The position numbers were made by a program, and so were the translations under genes. DNA of 64,000 nucleotides from the NCBI RefSeq assembly GCF_009646115.1, contig NZ_CP045720.1, positions 930,001 through 994,000 on the forward strand, written 5' to 3'. This stretch comes from Pantoea eucalypti. GTDB taxonomy: Bacteria; Pseudomonadota; Gammaproteobacteria; Enterobacterales; Enterobacteriaceae. Numbering within the stretch: the first letter of the stretch is position 1; the number at the start of each line of letters is the position of its first letter. This document shows positions 41,949 to 54,565 of the stretch, piece after piece. The notes under the pieces are model-generated. The model had not been told where the DNA came from. It was given only the letters and a program-made list of their open reading frames with translations, and did no database searches.

Positions 41949-42012
41949 GACTTTCTCCACGTTTTCCATTTAGACGGGCAGCAGAAATCCATTTCTGCCA
42001 GCGCCCGAGTCG

Positions 42013-42037
42013 AAAAAGCCAGCGACTAGGCGCTGGC
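42013..42037 (-). terminator. Terminator between mprA and emrA
   Basis: On the minus strand GCCAGCG, 6-nt loop, CGCTGGC and TTTTT (stem 42018-42024 with 42031-42037), 61 nt after the mprA stop and 65 nt before emrA. If efficient it would limit emrAB transcription from the mprA promoter. Confidence 0.75.
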
Positions 42038-42098
42038 CAGATAAAAAAGGAAGTTAAAATAACGATTTCGACGGGTGATTGTGTCGCACTTATTGCTA

Positions 42099-42629
42099 TT
42101 AGCGGGACAGCGAGGCGATCAGCTGATCTTCATCCATTTTATCAAGACGATTAAGCAGCTTACGGGTAATACCTTCCAGCTGGGATTTCTCATCGACTGA
42201 CAGCGACGACCAGAGATACTGCAGGCTCTGATGCTGAGGGGGCAGCAACTGACGCAGGAACTCCATGCCTTTATCGGTCAGATGCAGGTGCAGGCAGCGA
42301 CGGTCGTGATCGCTTTCGCGACGCTCAATCCAGCCGCGCTTCTCCAGCTCATCGGCAATGCGCGTCGCATTGGTGCGTGAAGAGCCAAGGGCTGAACTGA
42401 GTTCAGAAGGCTGAATGCTGTGGTTTTCCTGCGCATCCAGCGTAATCAACGCCATGAACAGGGTTTCATTAATCCCCTGTGCTTTCAGCATCTTATTACG
42501 GTTGTCCAGCAGTTTACCCTGCATATGCATACAGAGACGCGTCAGAATAATTTCCTGTAACGGAAAATCCTTATGGCGATTGGCACGGATGTTTAGCATC
42601 TGCTCAATGGGAGTAAACGAACTTTCCAT
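42099..42629 (-). CDS. mprA: Transcriptional repressor MprA (EmrR), MarR family
   Basis: 176 residues, E. coli length. Winged-helix MarR fold with [40 protein letters not shown] as the DNA-binding region. It represses the emrRAB operon and is released by uncouplers and phenolics. ATG 42629 ([12 protein letters not shown]) matches E. coli [12 protein letters not shown]. Confidence 0.95.
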   Translation of the reverse strand: MESSFTPIEQMLNIRANRHKDFPLQEIILTRLCMHMQGKLLDNRNKMLKAQGINETLFMALITLDAQENHSIQPSELSSALGSSRTNATRIADELEKRGWIERRESDHDRRCLHLHLTDKGMEFLRQLLPPQHQSLQYLWSSLSVDEKSQLEGITRKLLNRLDKMDEDQLIASLSR

Positions 42630-42930
42630 TAAAAAAAACCTCACTAATTGCAACTTGTATAATAACTATGGTGACAGGGTAAGCGTAGTCACTTTTTGGC
42701 AGGTGATCGCTCTCAGACCCGCACTCTGTACCATCAAAGGTATTCCAGGCCACTCCCTGGCCCTGGGTCAAAAACCCGTACACCCGGCGGCAGCGCTGAG
42801 CCGGGACGTTTTCAAAAGAGGGCAAATTTAATAATATCGCGAGGAAAAATAACCGAAGTGAATAGCTTTGTTACTAACCATAACAAACCTAACCATTTGT
42901 GACCAGACCCTTGCACTGTCGGGCCAGGAT
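42630..42930. other. mprA promoter region
   Basis: 301 bp between mprA and the MFS gene. The first 60 bp upstream of mprA are A/T-rich with possible -10 sequences on the minus strand (TATTAT/TATACA around 42655-42665), where an MprA operator is expected. I cannot define the operator, and see nothing else, including no terminator for the MFS gene. Confidence 0.4.
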
Positions 42931-44127
42931 TCAGTTGATTATTTCCGGCTCAAAGCGCGATCCCTTTGCCCAGATCAGCAGATTAGTCAGCGTAAGCAGG
43001 GCGCCAGCGCCACAGACGCCATGCCAGCCCCACAGATGATAAGCGGTGGCGGAGAGCAGCGAACCCGCCGCACCACCTGTAAAGTAGCTGGTCATGTAAC
43101 CTGCATTCAGACGGTTACGAGCCTCCGGCATCTGCGCATAGATCACGCTTTGATTGGTGATATGGACAGCCTGCACCGCCAGATCCAGCAGCAGAATGCC
43201 AATAATAAGCGGCACCAGCTGCGCTGCGCCCCATGCAATAGCGGCCCAGGAGAGCAACATGAGCAGCAGGCCAAGTCGGGTCGTCAGCTTCGCTTTACCC
43301 CTGTCAGCCAGTGAGCCCGCCTGACGAGCAGCCAGCGCCCCTGCGGCACCGACCAGCCCCAGCAGGCCGATCTCACCTTCTGAGAAGTGATAAGGCGCGC
43401 CAGAAAGCAGAAACGCCATTGAGGTCCACAGCAGGCTGAAATTGGCAAACGCGAGACAGCCGGTCCACGCGCGGGTGCGGATCACGCGATTACCTGCATA
43501 CAGGCGAAAGATAGAGGCCAGCAGTTGTGGATAGCTCATTGGCACGGACTGCTTAACACGTGGCAGCGCTCGCCACAGCGCCAGCGCCATCACGACTATC
43601 AGCAAACTGGCTGTCCAGTAGACCGTACGCCAGCCGCCAAGCTGTGCGAGACCGCCTGCCACGGTGCGCGCCAGCAGAATCCCCAGCAGCAAACCGCTCA
43701 TGACGGTACCAACGATTTTGCCGCGCCGCTCCGGCTCGGCCAGTGTGGCAGCCAGCGGCACCAGGATTTGCGCAGCGACCGAAAACAGGCCAGTCATGAC
43801 TGTGCCCAGCAGTAAAAAGGGAAATGAGTGCGAAAGGGCGATGATGACCATGCCCGCCGCAGCCAGCAGGATCATCGTTACAATCAGGCTGCGTCGGTCA
43901 AAGCGATCGCCTAACGGCACCAGCAACAGCAATCCGCAGGCATAGCCGAGTTGCGCCGTGGTGACAATAAACCCGGCGAGGCTAACAGAGAGATCAAACT
44001 GTTGAGCGATGGTATTAAGCAGTGGCTGAACGTAGTAGTTACTGGCTACGCAGAGGCCGGTTGCTACCGACATCAGAACCACTAAAGCAGGCGTCAGACC
44101 CTGGCGAGTCGCATTCATAAACAGCAT
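42931..44127 (-). CDS. ygaY: MFS transporter, YgaY type
   Basis: 398 residues with about 12 hydrophobic segments; GDRFDRRSL is the loop 2-3 motif and YVQPLLNTIAQQFDLS the start of the transporter core. It takes the place of E. coli ygaY, which lies between proX and mprA and is a pseudogene in K-12; here the frame is complete. ygaZ and ygaH, which separate ygaY and mprA in E. coli, are missing. Substrate unknown. Start at 44127 or the ATG at 44118 (MNATRQG); neither has a strong ribosome binding site. Confidence 0.78.
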   Translation of the reverse strand: MLFMNATRQGLTPALVVLMSVATGLCVASNYYVQPLLNTIAQQFDLSVSLAGFIVTTAQLGYACGLLLLVPLGDRFDRRSLIVTMILLAAAGMVIIALSHSFPFLLLGTVMTGLFSVAAQILVPLAATLAEPERRGKIVGTVMSGLLLGILLARTVAGGLAQLGGWRTVYWTASLLIVVMALALWRALPRVKQSVPMSYPQLLASIFRLYAGNRVIRTRAWTGCLAFANFSLLWTSMAFLLSGAPYHFSEGEIGLLGLVGAAGALAARQAGSLADRGKAKLTTRLGLLLMLLSWAAIAWGAAQLVPLIIGILLLDLAVQAVHITNQSVIYAQMPEARNRLNAGYMTSYFTGGAAGSLLSATAYHLWGWHGVCGAGALLTLTNLLIWAKGSRFEPEIIN

Positions 44128-44222
44128 CGGTCGCTAATAATCATTTAAGGTTAATAATAACTCAAAAAACTATTTCACACGCATGTTTATTAACAGGCCA
44201 TACCAGTCGGGATAGCAGGCAT

Positions 44223-44251
44223 AAAAAAAGGGCAGAAATGTTTCCGCCCTT
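44223..44251 (-). terminator. proU operon terminator
   Basis: Minus-strand AAGGGC-G-GAAA, short loop, TTTC-T-GCCCTT, then T7, 79 nt after the proX stop. One internal mismatch. Confidence 0.85.
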
Positions 44252-44329
44252 AATCACTGTCCGACTTAAGGCGTATGCTCTCTGAGCCAGCACTTTTATC
44301 AACCACCCTGGGGTGGACATGTTTTCATG

Positions 44330-45334
44330 TTATTGCGCGGCGGCCTGAGCCTCGCTGATCCATTTATCGAACTCAGCCTGATGCGCTTTAATCCAGCCAT
44401 CAACATGACGGTTAATCGCCTCTTCTGAGTTTTGTCCGGCATGCATCGCTGAGTTTTCAGCATTGATATCGGTAATAGGCAGCTTCATGACCGCAAACAG
44501 ACGGGCCGCCGCCGGATTTTTCGCCGCCCAGGCTTTGTTGGCGACGATGTGCATGGTATTAACCGGGAAACCGTAGTTCGCGCCGTTTGGCAGCTTAGTA
44601 TCGACATCCTTCTGTTCGCCAGGCAGCGACGAGAACGGCACCTGCAGCCAGACTACATCGCGGCCCGGCTTCAGCACATCGCTCAGCCAGTAGGGCGTCC
44701 AGGTATAATAAAGGATCGGCTTACCCTGTTTGTAGCGTGCCAGCGTATCCGCCACCATCGCCGAATAGTTACCCATATTGGCGGTCACGGTATCACTGAG
44801 ACCAAAGGCGCTGTTCTGATGATTAATTACCGCTTCACAGCCCCAGCCTGGCGTACAGCCGGTCATATCCGCCTTGCCATCGCCGTTGGCGTCAAACAGT
44901 CTGGCGATCTTAGGATCTTTCAGCTGTTCGATATTGGTTATGTGATATTTCTCGGCGGTCTTCTTATCAATCAGATAACCCTGGGCGGCACCGGTAACGT
45001 AGGTTCCCTGTCGATACAGCTTCTGATCGCCACCGGCAGCTTTATACATGTCGTCATGCAGCGGCTGCCAGTTCACCGCGGTAAAGGTGGAGTCGCCAGC
45101 GGCGATAGAGGTGTAGCCAACGTTGTAATCCACTTCACTCGGCTTGCTGACCTGATAGCCGAGTTTTTCCAGCGCGCGGCTGACAATCAGGGTCTGAAAA
45201 GTCTCTTCAGCGATAGTACTCTGTATAGGTTGCACCGTAATACCTTTGCCCGGCAGATCGGCAGCGGAGACGTGTGAAACGGCCAGCGTGGTTACCACGG
45301 CGGCGAGCAGAGAGGCTCTGTTGCGCATAGTCAT
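44330..45334 (-). CDS. proX: Glycine betaine/proline-binding periplasmic protein ProX
   Basis: 334 residues with a Sec signal peptide cleaved after VSHVSA (about residue 24). The mature part begins [20 protein letters not shown] and has the Trp residues of the betaine cage ([25 protein letters not shown]) and the CTPGWGCEA disulphide region. It delivers betaine and proline betaine to ProVW under osmotic stress. A second ATG at 45328 (MRNRAS) is equally possible as start. Last gene of proVWX. Confidence 0.95.
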   Translation of the reverse strand: MTMRNRASLLAAVVTTLAVSHVSAADLPGKGITVQPIQSTIAEETFQTLIVSRALEKLGYQVSKPSEVDYNVGYTSIAAGDSTFTAVNWQPLHDDMYKAAGGDQKLYRQGTYVTGAAQGYLIDKKTAEKYHITNIEQLKDPKIARLFDANGDGKADMTGCTPGWGCEAVINHQNSAFGLSDTVTANMGNYSAMVADTLARYKQGKPILYYTWTPYWLSDVLKPGRDVVWLQVPFSSLPGEQKDVDTKLPNGANYGFPVNTMHIVANKAWAAKNPAAARLFAVMKLPITDINAENSAMHAGQNSEEAINRHVDGWIKAHQAEFDKWISEAQAAAQ

Positions 45335-45389
45335 TCCTTATTTAAGATGTCGCGTCAGGATGGGCGGCGCGCAGGCACCGCCCGACAGA

Positions 45390-46481
45390 TTATTTTTTAC
45401 GCGAAGGAGAGAAGATCAGGCCCAGCGGACCGGTGTGATACCAGTGACGATTACCGCGGCTGCGGCTATCGCGACCAAACGATTGGGTCAGGCGATCAAG
45501 GATAATGGCAAGAATCACAATTCCCACGCCACCCACCGTAGCCAGCCCCATATCAAGACGGCCAATACCGCGCAGGACCATCTGACCGAGTCCGCCGACG
45601 GCGATCATCGAGGCGATCACCACCATTGACAGCGCCAGCATCAGGGTCTGATTGACGCCCGCCATAATGGTGGGCATCGCCAGCGGCAACTGCACTTTGA
45701 ATAGCAGCTGTCTCGGACTGGCACCAAAGGATTCGCTCGCTTCGATCAGATCGGCGGGTACCTGCTTAATGCCGAGAATAGTCAGACGCACAATCGGTGG
45801 CAGGGCGAAGATAATCGTTACCACCACGCCCGGCACGTTGCCGATACCAAACAGCATCACAATCGGCACCAGGTAGACAAAGGCGGGTGTGGTCTGCATT
45901 GCATCCAGCAGAGGTCGTACAATACGCGCTGCCCGTTCGCTACGGGCCAGCCAGATCCCCAGCGGCAGGCCGATGAGAATGCAGAACATCAGCGCGGTAA
46001 GCACCAGCGCCAGCGTCACCATCGCCTGCGACCAGGCGCCAATGGCCCCTATGGCGATCAGCGATACCAGCGTGGCAATGCCCATGGCGGGGGTTGCGAT
46101 CTGCCAGGCAATCAGCGCAAACACCAGAATTGCCACTGGCGCTGGCATTCCCAGCAACAGCTGCTGAAAGGCGCTGAGGATATAGTCAACCGGCACCCGG
46201 ATACCCTGAAACAGCGGGCGGAAATGGTTGACCACCCAGTCGATACCGGTGGTCACCCAGTGATCAAGCGGGATCCAGGTTTTGTGGAACGGATCCATGA
46301 TACTGAAATGTTCCGGTGCGGGTGCAGGGGCGCTGTTGAGCCAGTCACTGCTACTGGCTGCATGGGTTGTCGCGCTACCATCGGGCGTGCCCCAGGCATC
46401 GGCACCGCCGCTGCTGGTGGGCGCAGCCTGAGTGCTGGCAGCGGTGCCGCTATCCCACGGATTGGTGGTGTCCTGACTCAT
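45390..46481 (-). CDS. proW: Glycine betaine/proline ABC permease ProW
   Basis: 363 residues. A long polar N-terminus rich in Ala/Ser/Thr (1-60) precedes [13 protein letters not shown] sequence and the BPD-type permease domain with seven or so membrane segments and the EAA loop ([29 protein letters not shown]). The start overlaps the proV stop by 4 bp, so the pair is translationally coupled. The 55-bp gap to proX contains a GGGCGG/CCGCCC hairpin. Confidence 0.94.
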   Translation of the reverse strand: MSQDTTNPWDSGTAASTQAAPTSSGGADAWGTPDGSATTHAASSSDWLNSAPAPAPEHFSIMDPFHKTWIPLDHWVTTGIDWVVNHFRPLFQGIRVPVDYILSAFQQLLLGMPAPVAILVFALIAWQIATPAMGIATLVSLIAIGAIGAWSQAMVTLALVLTALMFCILIGLPLGIWLARSERAARIVRPLLDAMQTTPAFVYLVPIVMLFGIGNVPGVVVTIIFALPPIVRLTILGIKQVPADLIEASESFGASPRQLLFKVQLPLAMPTIMAGVNQTLMLALSMVVIASMIAVGGLGQMVLRGIGRLDMGLATVGGVGIVILAIILDRLTQSFGRDSRSRGNRHWYHTGPLGLIFSPSRKK

Positions 46482-47674
46482 GGCTGGGCTCCTTCACGAT
46501 CTAACGCGCGCAACAGCGTGCTTTTGGAAATGAGACCGACATAGTGATTTTCTTCGCCGACCACGGGCACCGCACAGGGTGCCTGCGCGACGTGAGAGAG
46601 CAAATCGCTCAATGAGGTATCGGCGGGAACCGCCGCCGGGGTGTCGAGCAGGGCGCTGTCGATACCTTCGCCTGCTGCCAGCGCCGCTTTCAGAGAATCG
46701 GTGGAAACCACGCCGATAAATTTCTGCTTTTCCAGCACGTAGCCGTAATCGCGGTCTTCATCCTGCAGCAGTTTCATGGCGGAGCGCGGACCGAAACCAG
46801 GCGCTTTGCGGATCAATGCTCCCGCGCTACGACGGGCTATATCTTTGGCGCTGAATACGTGACTGATATCGACGCCACGGAAAAAGGTGCGGACATAGTC
46901 GTTGGCTGGGTTATTCAGGATCTCATCCGGCGTACCAACCTGTATCACTTCGCCGCCCTGCATAATGGCAATGCGATCGCCAATACGCATCGCTTCATCC
47001 AGATCGTGGGAAATAAAGACGATGGTGCGCTGATGCCTGGCTTGTAAATTAACCAGCTCATCCTGCATCTCAGTACGAATCAACGGATCCAGTGCGGAGA
47101 AGGCCTCATCCATTAATAAGATGTCGGGATTGATTGCCAGCGCGCGGGCTAATCCGACGCGCTGTCGCATTCCCCCGGAAAGTTCATCCGGGTAAGCGTG
47201 CGCATAATTCTCCAGCCCGACCTGACGTAACGCTTCCAGGGCTTTTTCCTGGCGTTCAGCCAGTGCGACGCCCGCTAATTCCATGCCAAATGCCGTGTTA
47301 TTTAATACATTCATGTGCGGCATCAAAGCAAATGACTGGAATACCATGCTGATTTTATTTCTGCGCACGTCACGCAGTTCGCTGGCCGATATTTTGGCAA
47401 TATCGACACCATCAATAATCACCTGGCCGCGCGTCGGCTCTATCAGACGATTGAGAAGGCGAACCATGGTCGATTTTCCTGAACCAGATAACCCCATGAT
47501 GACGAATATCTCGCCTTCTTCAATAGCCAGACTGGCGTTCTTTACGCCAAGAGAGAGACCGGTCTTCTCCAGAATGACATCTTTGGTCGCACCTTTTTCA
47601 ATATATTTAAACGCGCGATCCGGATTGTCGCCAAATATTTTATAGAGATTTTTTACTTCGAGCTTAATAGCCAT
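46478..47674 (-). CDS. proV: Glycine betaine/proline ABC ATPase ProV
   Basis: 398 residues (E. coli 400). ABC domain with Walker [10 protein letters not shown], signature [16 protein letters not shown], Walker [14 protein letters not shown] and H-loop [10 protein letters not shown], followed by two CBS domains (about 285-395) that regulate transport by ionic strength. N-terminal [19 protein letters not shown] is typical. First gene of proVWX; an E. coli-P2-like promoter lies about 70 bp upstream. Confidence 0.96.
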   Translation of the reverse strand: MAIKLEVKNLYKIFGDNPDRAFKYIEKGATKDVILEKTGLSLGVKNASLAIEEGEIFVIMGLSGSGKSTMVRLLNRLIEPTRGQVIIDGVDIAKISASELRDVRRNKISMVFQSFALMPHMNVLNNTAFGMELAGVALAERQEKALEALRQVGLENYAHAYPDELSGGMRQRVGLARALAINPDILLMDEAFSALDPLIRTEMQDELVNLQARHQRTIVFISHDLDEAMRIGDRIAIMQGGEVIQVGTPDEILNNPANDYVRTFFRGVDISHVFSAKDIARRSAGALIRKAPGFGPRSAMKLLQDEDRDYGYVLEKQKFIGVVSTDSLKAALAAGEGIDSALLDTPAAVPADTSLSDLLSHVAQAPCAVPVVGEENHYVGLISKSTLLRALDREGAQP

Positions 47675-48138
47675 GCAGTCATTAAATCCTGGTTGAAATA
47701 TCTGATATTAACCTGTCGTTCCCGCTGAAATTTAAGCAGGCCATACCGTAGCACACTGACGTTATCTGACAACCCTGAGTTGGGATGTTTGCCGGGCACG
47801 GGGCATTCAGATGTAGATTATCTTCAGTGCTCACAAGGGATAAGCGCGGATTAATTTTTTGTGAAATAATCAGGGATTTATTGGCATTTAGGTCGATTTG
47901 CTGCGTGAAAGGGAGAAAAACAGACGTCACCAACGTGAAATATTACGGAAATAATGGGGACCGATGCAGGAAAATAATCACGCCTGAAACGACCATGTTC
48001 AGTGAAATAATTGGCCGAAAAAAAGAAAATACGGGGCGGATGAATATCAATAAACAATGAAATAGTCAGGCGGTATTGCAGTAATATTTTTTTCTTATGA
48101 TGAGTCGCGGTGGCGCGGTTGCTATACCATTGCCAGTG
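47675..48138. other. proU upstream region
   Basis: 464 bp between proV and the nrdF terminator. It holds the proV promoter and, from 47800 to 48100, A/T-rich DNA that could serve as the upstream H-NS-bound element known for proU. A 91-codon plus-strand frame (47785-48060) has no homology and poor codon use. Confidence 0.5.
47745..47772 (-). promoter_or_regulatory. proV promoter, P2-like
   Basis: Minus-strand TTGTCA (47767-47772), 16 bp, TACGGT (47745-47750). The layout, including CAGTGTGCTACGGTA before and over the -10, resembles the osmotically induced P2 promoter of E. coli proU (TTGCCT, TAGGGT). Confidence 0.6.
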
Positions 48139-48168
48139 AAAACCGGATGCTGATAAAACAGCACCCGG
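48139..48168 (-). terminator. nrdHIEF operon terminator
   Basis: Minus-strand CCGGGTGCTG, 6-nt loop, CAGCATCCGG, then TTTTCA; 10-bp stem with one G-T pair, starting 6 nt after the nrdF stop. Confidence 0.85.
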
Positions 48169-48174
48169 TAAACC

Positions 48175-51281
<3,107 letters not shown>

Positions 51282-51668
51282 AATTGGGTTACTCCCGCTT
51301 TAACTTTCGCAATATCGTCAGGGGTTCCCATTAGCTCGAAGCGATAAAGACAAGGAACCTGACATTTTTTTGCAATGATGCTGCCCGCCAGGCAGTAACC
51401 GGCACCGAAGTTACGGTTGCCTGCTGCGATCACGCCACGAATACCACGGCGGTTCGCCTCATCATTAAGAAACTGAATCACCTGACCGGGCACTGCACCG
51501 CGACTGCTGCCACCGCCATAGCTGGGTACCACCAGAATATAGGGCTGGTCGATATGCAACTGATCACGGGCATCAAGCGGGATGCGCCAGGCGGGCAGGC
51601 CGAGGCGCGTGACAAACCGGTGGGTGTTTTCCGACTGGCTGGAAAAATAGACCAGCGGGAACATGCGC

Positions 51669-51911
51669 TTAGCCCCCGACGGCAGAAAGCGATCGCAGAG
51701 TGGCGATCTTGTCCGGGCGGAAGCCGCTCCAGTGATCGTTATCTGCCATCACCACCGGCACCTGGCGGTAACCCAGTGATTTCAGGTTGTCGATCGCTTC
51801 CGGCTCGCTGTCGAGATTGATTAACTGATAGGCGAGACCCTGACGGTCCATCGCATTTTTGGTCGCCGTGCACTGGACACAGTTATCTTTAGTGTAAATA
51901 ATAATGCGCAT
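51669..51911 (-). CDS. nrdH: Glutaredoxin-like electron donor NrdH
   Basis: 80 residues (E. coli 81) with CVQC active site at 11-14 and the thioredoxin-reductase-type specificity segment [23 protein letters not shown]. It reduces NrdE. ATG 51911 is chosen; 24 upstream in-frame codons have no homology. First gene of nrdHIEF, behind a promoter with two NrdR boxes. Confidence 0.95.
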   Translation of the reverse strand: MRIIIYTKDNCVQCTATKNAMDRQGLAYQLINLDSEPEAIDNLKSLGYRQVPVVMADNDHWSGFRPDKIATLRSLSAVGG

Positions 51912-52018
51912 GATTCGTATTTCCCTCTGTGTGCGGTTCTGATGCCCGAAAACAAAGCAGACGCGACAGGTTGCGGGCTTCATTGTGACGAACAGCAGGT
52001 GTCGTGCTGATGAGCTAA

Positions 52019-52034
52019 ATACTAGATGTAGTGG
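52019..52034. promoter_or_regulatory. NrdR box, proximal
   Basis: ATACTAGATGTAGTGG resembles the NrdR consensus (ACACWATATATWGTGT) with a near-palindromic ACTAGATGTAGT core. It covers the -10. NrdR with (d)ATP represses nrd operons. Confidence 0.6.
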
Positions 52035-52047
52035 TTTTGGTGGTCAA
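52019..52047 (-). promoter_or_regulatory. nrdHIEF promoter
   Basis: Minus-strand TTGACC (52042-52047), exactly 17 bp, TAGTAT (52019-52024). Its -10 lies within the proximal NrdR box and the second box lies just upstream of the -35. Transcription would start about 100 nt before nrdH. Confidence 0.75.
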
Positions 52048-52049
52048 GC

Positions 52050-52065
52050 CCACCAGATATAGGGT
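52050..52065. promoter_or_regulatory. NrdR box, distal
   Basis: CCACCAGATATAGGGT, 31 bp (three helical turns) from the proximal box, the paired spacing typical of NrdR sites. Confidence 0.6.
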
Positions 52066-52163
52066 TTTATGATTTGTATTTGCGCAACAGAGGAAAAGCC
52101 AGCAGGGATGCGCCCTGCAGCCTGGAAAAATCTTTTGTAAATGTCGCTGGCCGGAAAAAAGGC

Positions 52164-52191
52164 AAAAAAAAGCCCCGCACAGGGCAGGGCT
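52164..52191 (-). terminator. ygaM terminator
   Basis: Minus-strand AGCCCTG, loop, CGGGGCT followed by T8 (stem 52185-52191 with 52171-52177). Confidence 0.85.
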
Positions 52192-52214
52192 CAGGGGATT
52201 TCTCAGCGCTTAGC

Positions 52215-52532
52215 TTAGCGGCGTGAAGCCAGCAGCACACCGACAACGATACCGAATGCGGCACCGATACCTACACCGTGCCATGGTTTGTCATGGACAT
52301 AGGTATCAACCTGAGCGGAAGCATCACGCGCAACCTGTGAAACACGGTTGCTGCCGCCGTTCAGTTTAGAGCGGGTCTGTTTCAGCAGCTTCTCTGCCTG
52401 ACTGCGGGCTGAGTCCACTTCGTCTTTGGCGTCACTGCCGTAAGATTTCAACAGCGCTTCCAGTGAATCGGCCAGTTCGTTAACGTCCTGATTGATATCA
52501 ATGTCATCGTTTTTTACAGTGCGATTAAACAT
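52215..52532 (-). CDS. ygaM: YgaM, ElaB/YqjD/DUF883 family membrane-anchored protein
   Basis: 105 residues (E. coli 109). A helical, charged N-terminal part (NQDVNELADSLEALLKSYGSDAKDE) is followed by a C-terminal membrane segment (GVGIGAAFGIVVGVLLASRR), the layout of tail-anchored DUF883 proteins, some of which bind ribosomes in stationary phase. The role of YgaM is not established. Upstream of nrdHIEF as in E. coli, but with its own terminator. Confidence 0.88.
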   Translation of the reverse strand: MFNRTVKNDDIDINQDVNELADSLEALLKSYGSDAKDEVDSARSQAEKLLKQTRSKLNGGSNRVSQVARDASAQVDTYVHDKPWHGVGIGAAFGIVVGVLLASRR

Positions 52533-52685
52533 TTTTTAGCTCCCTTTGATTTAAAAACGTAATACTAGTGTAGACGACCTTGAGATTAACGAGACGCGGG
52601 AGTGTTCTTTAGGGAAAATTCCGAATGCCCACTCTGTCATGCTGTTGTAAGGTTGCGAAGCTTTTGAAAGAGGAGAGGATCGAGC

Positions 52686-53021
52686 ATGTATTTACGACCG
52701 GATGAGGTAGCGCGCGTACTGGAAAAAGCGGGTTTCGAAGTCGATGAAATTACCCCACGGGCCTATGGCTATCGCCGTGGAGAGAACTACGTTTATGTGA
52801 ACCGCGAAGCGCGCATGGGGCGCATGGCTTTAGTGATTCACCCGACACTGAAAGAGAAGAGCCAGCCTTTCGCTGAACCCGCTTCAGAAATGAAGACCTG
52901 CGATCACTACACCCAATTCCCTCTCTACCTGGCGGGTGATTCACAGGAACATTACGGCATCCCGCACGGATTCAGTTCCCGCATGGCGCTGGAACGCTAT
53001 ATTCAAAGCGTTTTCGGCTAA
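52686..53021 (+). CDS. ygaC: DUF2002 protein YgaC
   Basis: 111 residues, close to E. coli YgaC through [55 protein letters not shown] and [18 protein letters not shown]. Function unknown; a small cytoplasmic protein without cysteines in motif arrangement. GAGGAGAGG provides a ribosome binding site. Divergent from ygaM by 153 bp; I see no clear Fur box there, although E. coli ygaC is reported to be iron-regulated. Confidence 0.9.
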   Translation: MYLRPDEVARVLEKAGFEVDEITPRAYGYRRGENYVYVNREARMGRMALVIHPTLKEKSQPFAEPASEMKTCDHYTQFPLYLAGDSQEHYGIPHGFSSRMALERYIQSVFG

Positions 53022-53028
53022 CGCATCA

Positions 53029-53047
53029 GGCCCCGCCGCGACGGGGC
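53029..53047 (+). terminator. Hairpin after ygaC
   Basis: GCCCCG/CGGGGC stem (53030-53035 with 53042-53047) with a 6-nt loop but no T run, 8 nt after the stop. Termination is uncertain. Confidence 0.4.
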
Positions 53048-53083
53048 TCTGAACGGCCTTTCCATCCTCCCTGTTTCCTGCCG

Positions 53084-53112
53084 TTGCAATTACCCGCTGT
53101 GACGCGTATAAA
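53084..53112 (+). promoter_or_regulatory. mmuPM promoter
   Basis: TTGCAA (53084-53089), 17 bp, TATAAA (53107-53112), 44 bp before mmuP. Start of transcription near 53119. Confidence 0.65.
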
Positions 53113-53124
53113 ATTGTCCACTAT

Positions 53125-53148
53125 AGATGTTTAGACGTCCATACGGAT
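53125..53148. promoter_or_regulatory. MetJ operator (three tandem met boxes)
   Basis: Consecutive 8-mers AGATGTTT (53125), AGACGTCC (53133) and ATACGGAT (53141) match the met box AGACGTCT at 5, 7 and 5 of 8 positions. They lie just downstream of the promoter -10, where MetJ with S-adenosylmethionine would block transcription of this methionine-salvage operon. Confidence 0.7.
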
Positions 53149-53155
53149 AAAAAAG

Positions 53156-54565
53156 ATGAGCGAACAGCCAACTCCCTCGCAGGAACAATTTAAACGCACC
53201 ATGAAAGTGCGCCATCTGGTGATGTTATCGCTGGGCGGCGTGATCGGCACTGGCCTGTTTTTTAACACCGGCTATATCATTTCTACTACCGGAGCGGCGG
53301 GTACGCTGCTTGCCTATCTGATTGGCGCGCTGGTGGTCTGGCTGGTGATGGTCTGTCTGGGTGAACTCTCTGTGGCGATGCCGGAAACCGGCGCGTTCCA
53401 CGTTTACGCTGCGCGCTATCTCAGTCCGGCAACCGGTTATACCGTGGCATGGCTCTACTGGCTGACCTGGACGGTGGCCCTGGGCTCCAGCCTGACGGCA
53501 GCGGGCTTCTGTATGCAGTACTGGTTCCCGCAGATTCCGGTATGGATATGGTGCCTGGTCTTCTGCTGCGCTATCTATCTGCTGAACGTCATCTCAACCC
53601 GCTTCTTCGCCGAAGGGGAGTTCTGGTTCTCGCTGATTAAGGTGGTCACGATCGTTGCCTTTATCGTGCTGGGCGGCGCAGCGATGTTTGGCTTTATCCC
53701 GATGAAAGATGGCACGCCCGCGCCCGGTCTGAGCAATCTTACCGCGCACGGCTGGCTGCCCAATGGCGTACTGCCGATTCTGATGACGATGGTGGCGGTG
53801 AACTTCGCCTTCTCTGGCACCGAGCTGATCGGGATTGCGGCCGGTGAAACCCAGCAGCCGGAGAAAGTGCTGCCGCTGGCGATCCGCACCACCTTGGCCA
53901 GGCTGATCATCTTCTTCATCGGCACAGTCTTTGTGCTGGCGGCGCTGATTCCGATGGATCAGGCTGGCATCGTAAAAAGTCCGTTTGTGCTGGTGTTCGA
54001 AAAGATCGGCATCCCGTATGCGGCTGACATCATTAACTTTGTGATCCTGACTGCAATCCTGTCAGCAGCCAACTCCGGCCTTTACGCATCGGGCCGTATG
54101 CTCTGGTCGCTGGCCAACGAAAATACGCTGCCGCGTGCCTTTTCCCGGGTGAACAAGCGCGGCGTACCCATGCTGGCAATTACTGTCAGCATGGTGGGCG
54201 GTTTGCTGGCGCTGGTTTCCAGCGTGGTTGCGCCAGACACAGTGTTTGTGGCGCTGTCGGCTATCTCTGGCTTTGCGGTGGTCGCGGTCTGGCTCAGCAT
54301 CTGCGCCTCGCATTTTGTTTTCCGTCGCCGTCACCTTCAGCAGGGCAAATCGCTGGCCGATCTGGCTTACCGCGCGCCGCTCTATCCGCTGACGCCGATT
54401 CTGGGCTTTCTGCTCTGCCTGCTGGCCTGTGTTGGTCTGGCATTCGATCCAACTCAGCGTATCGCGCTATGGTGTGGCATCCCGTTTGTCCTGTTCTGCT
54501 ACGCCGCATACCATCTGACCCACAAATCATCCCCGAAGCCTGAGGAGGCCAAAGATGTCGCATAA
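53156..54565 (+). CDS. mmuP: S-methylmethionine permease MmuP
   Basis: 469-residue APC-family amino-acid permease with 12 membrane segments. [26 protein letters not shown] is the family's N-terminal signature, and [19 protein letters not shown] and [16 protein letters not shown] are the conserved segments 6 and 8. The assignment to S-methylmethionine comes from the overlap with mmuM (11 bp) and the MetJ operator. The compound is common in plants, so the operon fits a plant-associated bacterium. Confidence 0.9.
   Translation: MSEQPTPSQEQFKRTMKVRHLVMLSLGGVIGTGLFFNTGYIISTTGAAGTLLAYLIGALVVWLVMVCLGELSVAMPETGAFHVYAARYLSPATGYTVAWLYWLTWTVALGSSLTAAGFCMQYWFPQIPVWIWCLVFCCAIYLLNVISTRFFAEGEFWFSLIKVVTIVAFIVLGGAAMFGFIPMKDGTPAPGLSNLTAHGWLPNGVLPILMTMVAVNFAFSGTELIGIAAGETQQPEKVLPLAIRTTLARLIIFFIGTVFVLAALIPMDQAGIVKSPFVLVFEKIGIPYAADIINFVILTAILSAANSGLYASGRMLWSLANENTLPRAFSRVNKRGVPMLAITVSMVGGLLALVSSVVAPDTVFVALSAISGFAVVAVWLSICASHFVFRRRHLQQGKSLADLAYRAPLYPLTPILGFLLCLLACVGLAFDPTQRIALWCGIPFVLFCYAAYHLTHKSSPKPEEAKDVA

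Noticed and set aside
47785..48060. 91-codon plus-strand ORF in the proU upstream region
   Set aside because: A/T-rich, no homology, no convincing ribosome binding site; more likely regulatory DNA.
52533..52685. Fur box upstream of ygaC
   Set aside because: No stretch resembles GATAATGATAATCATTATC well enough.
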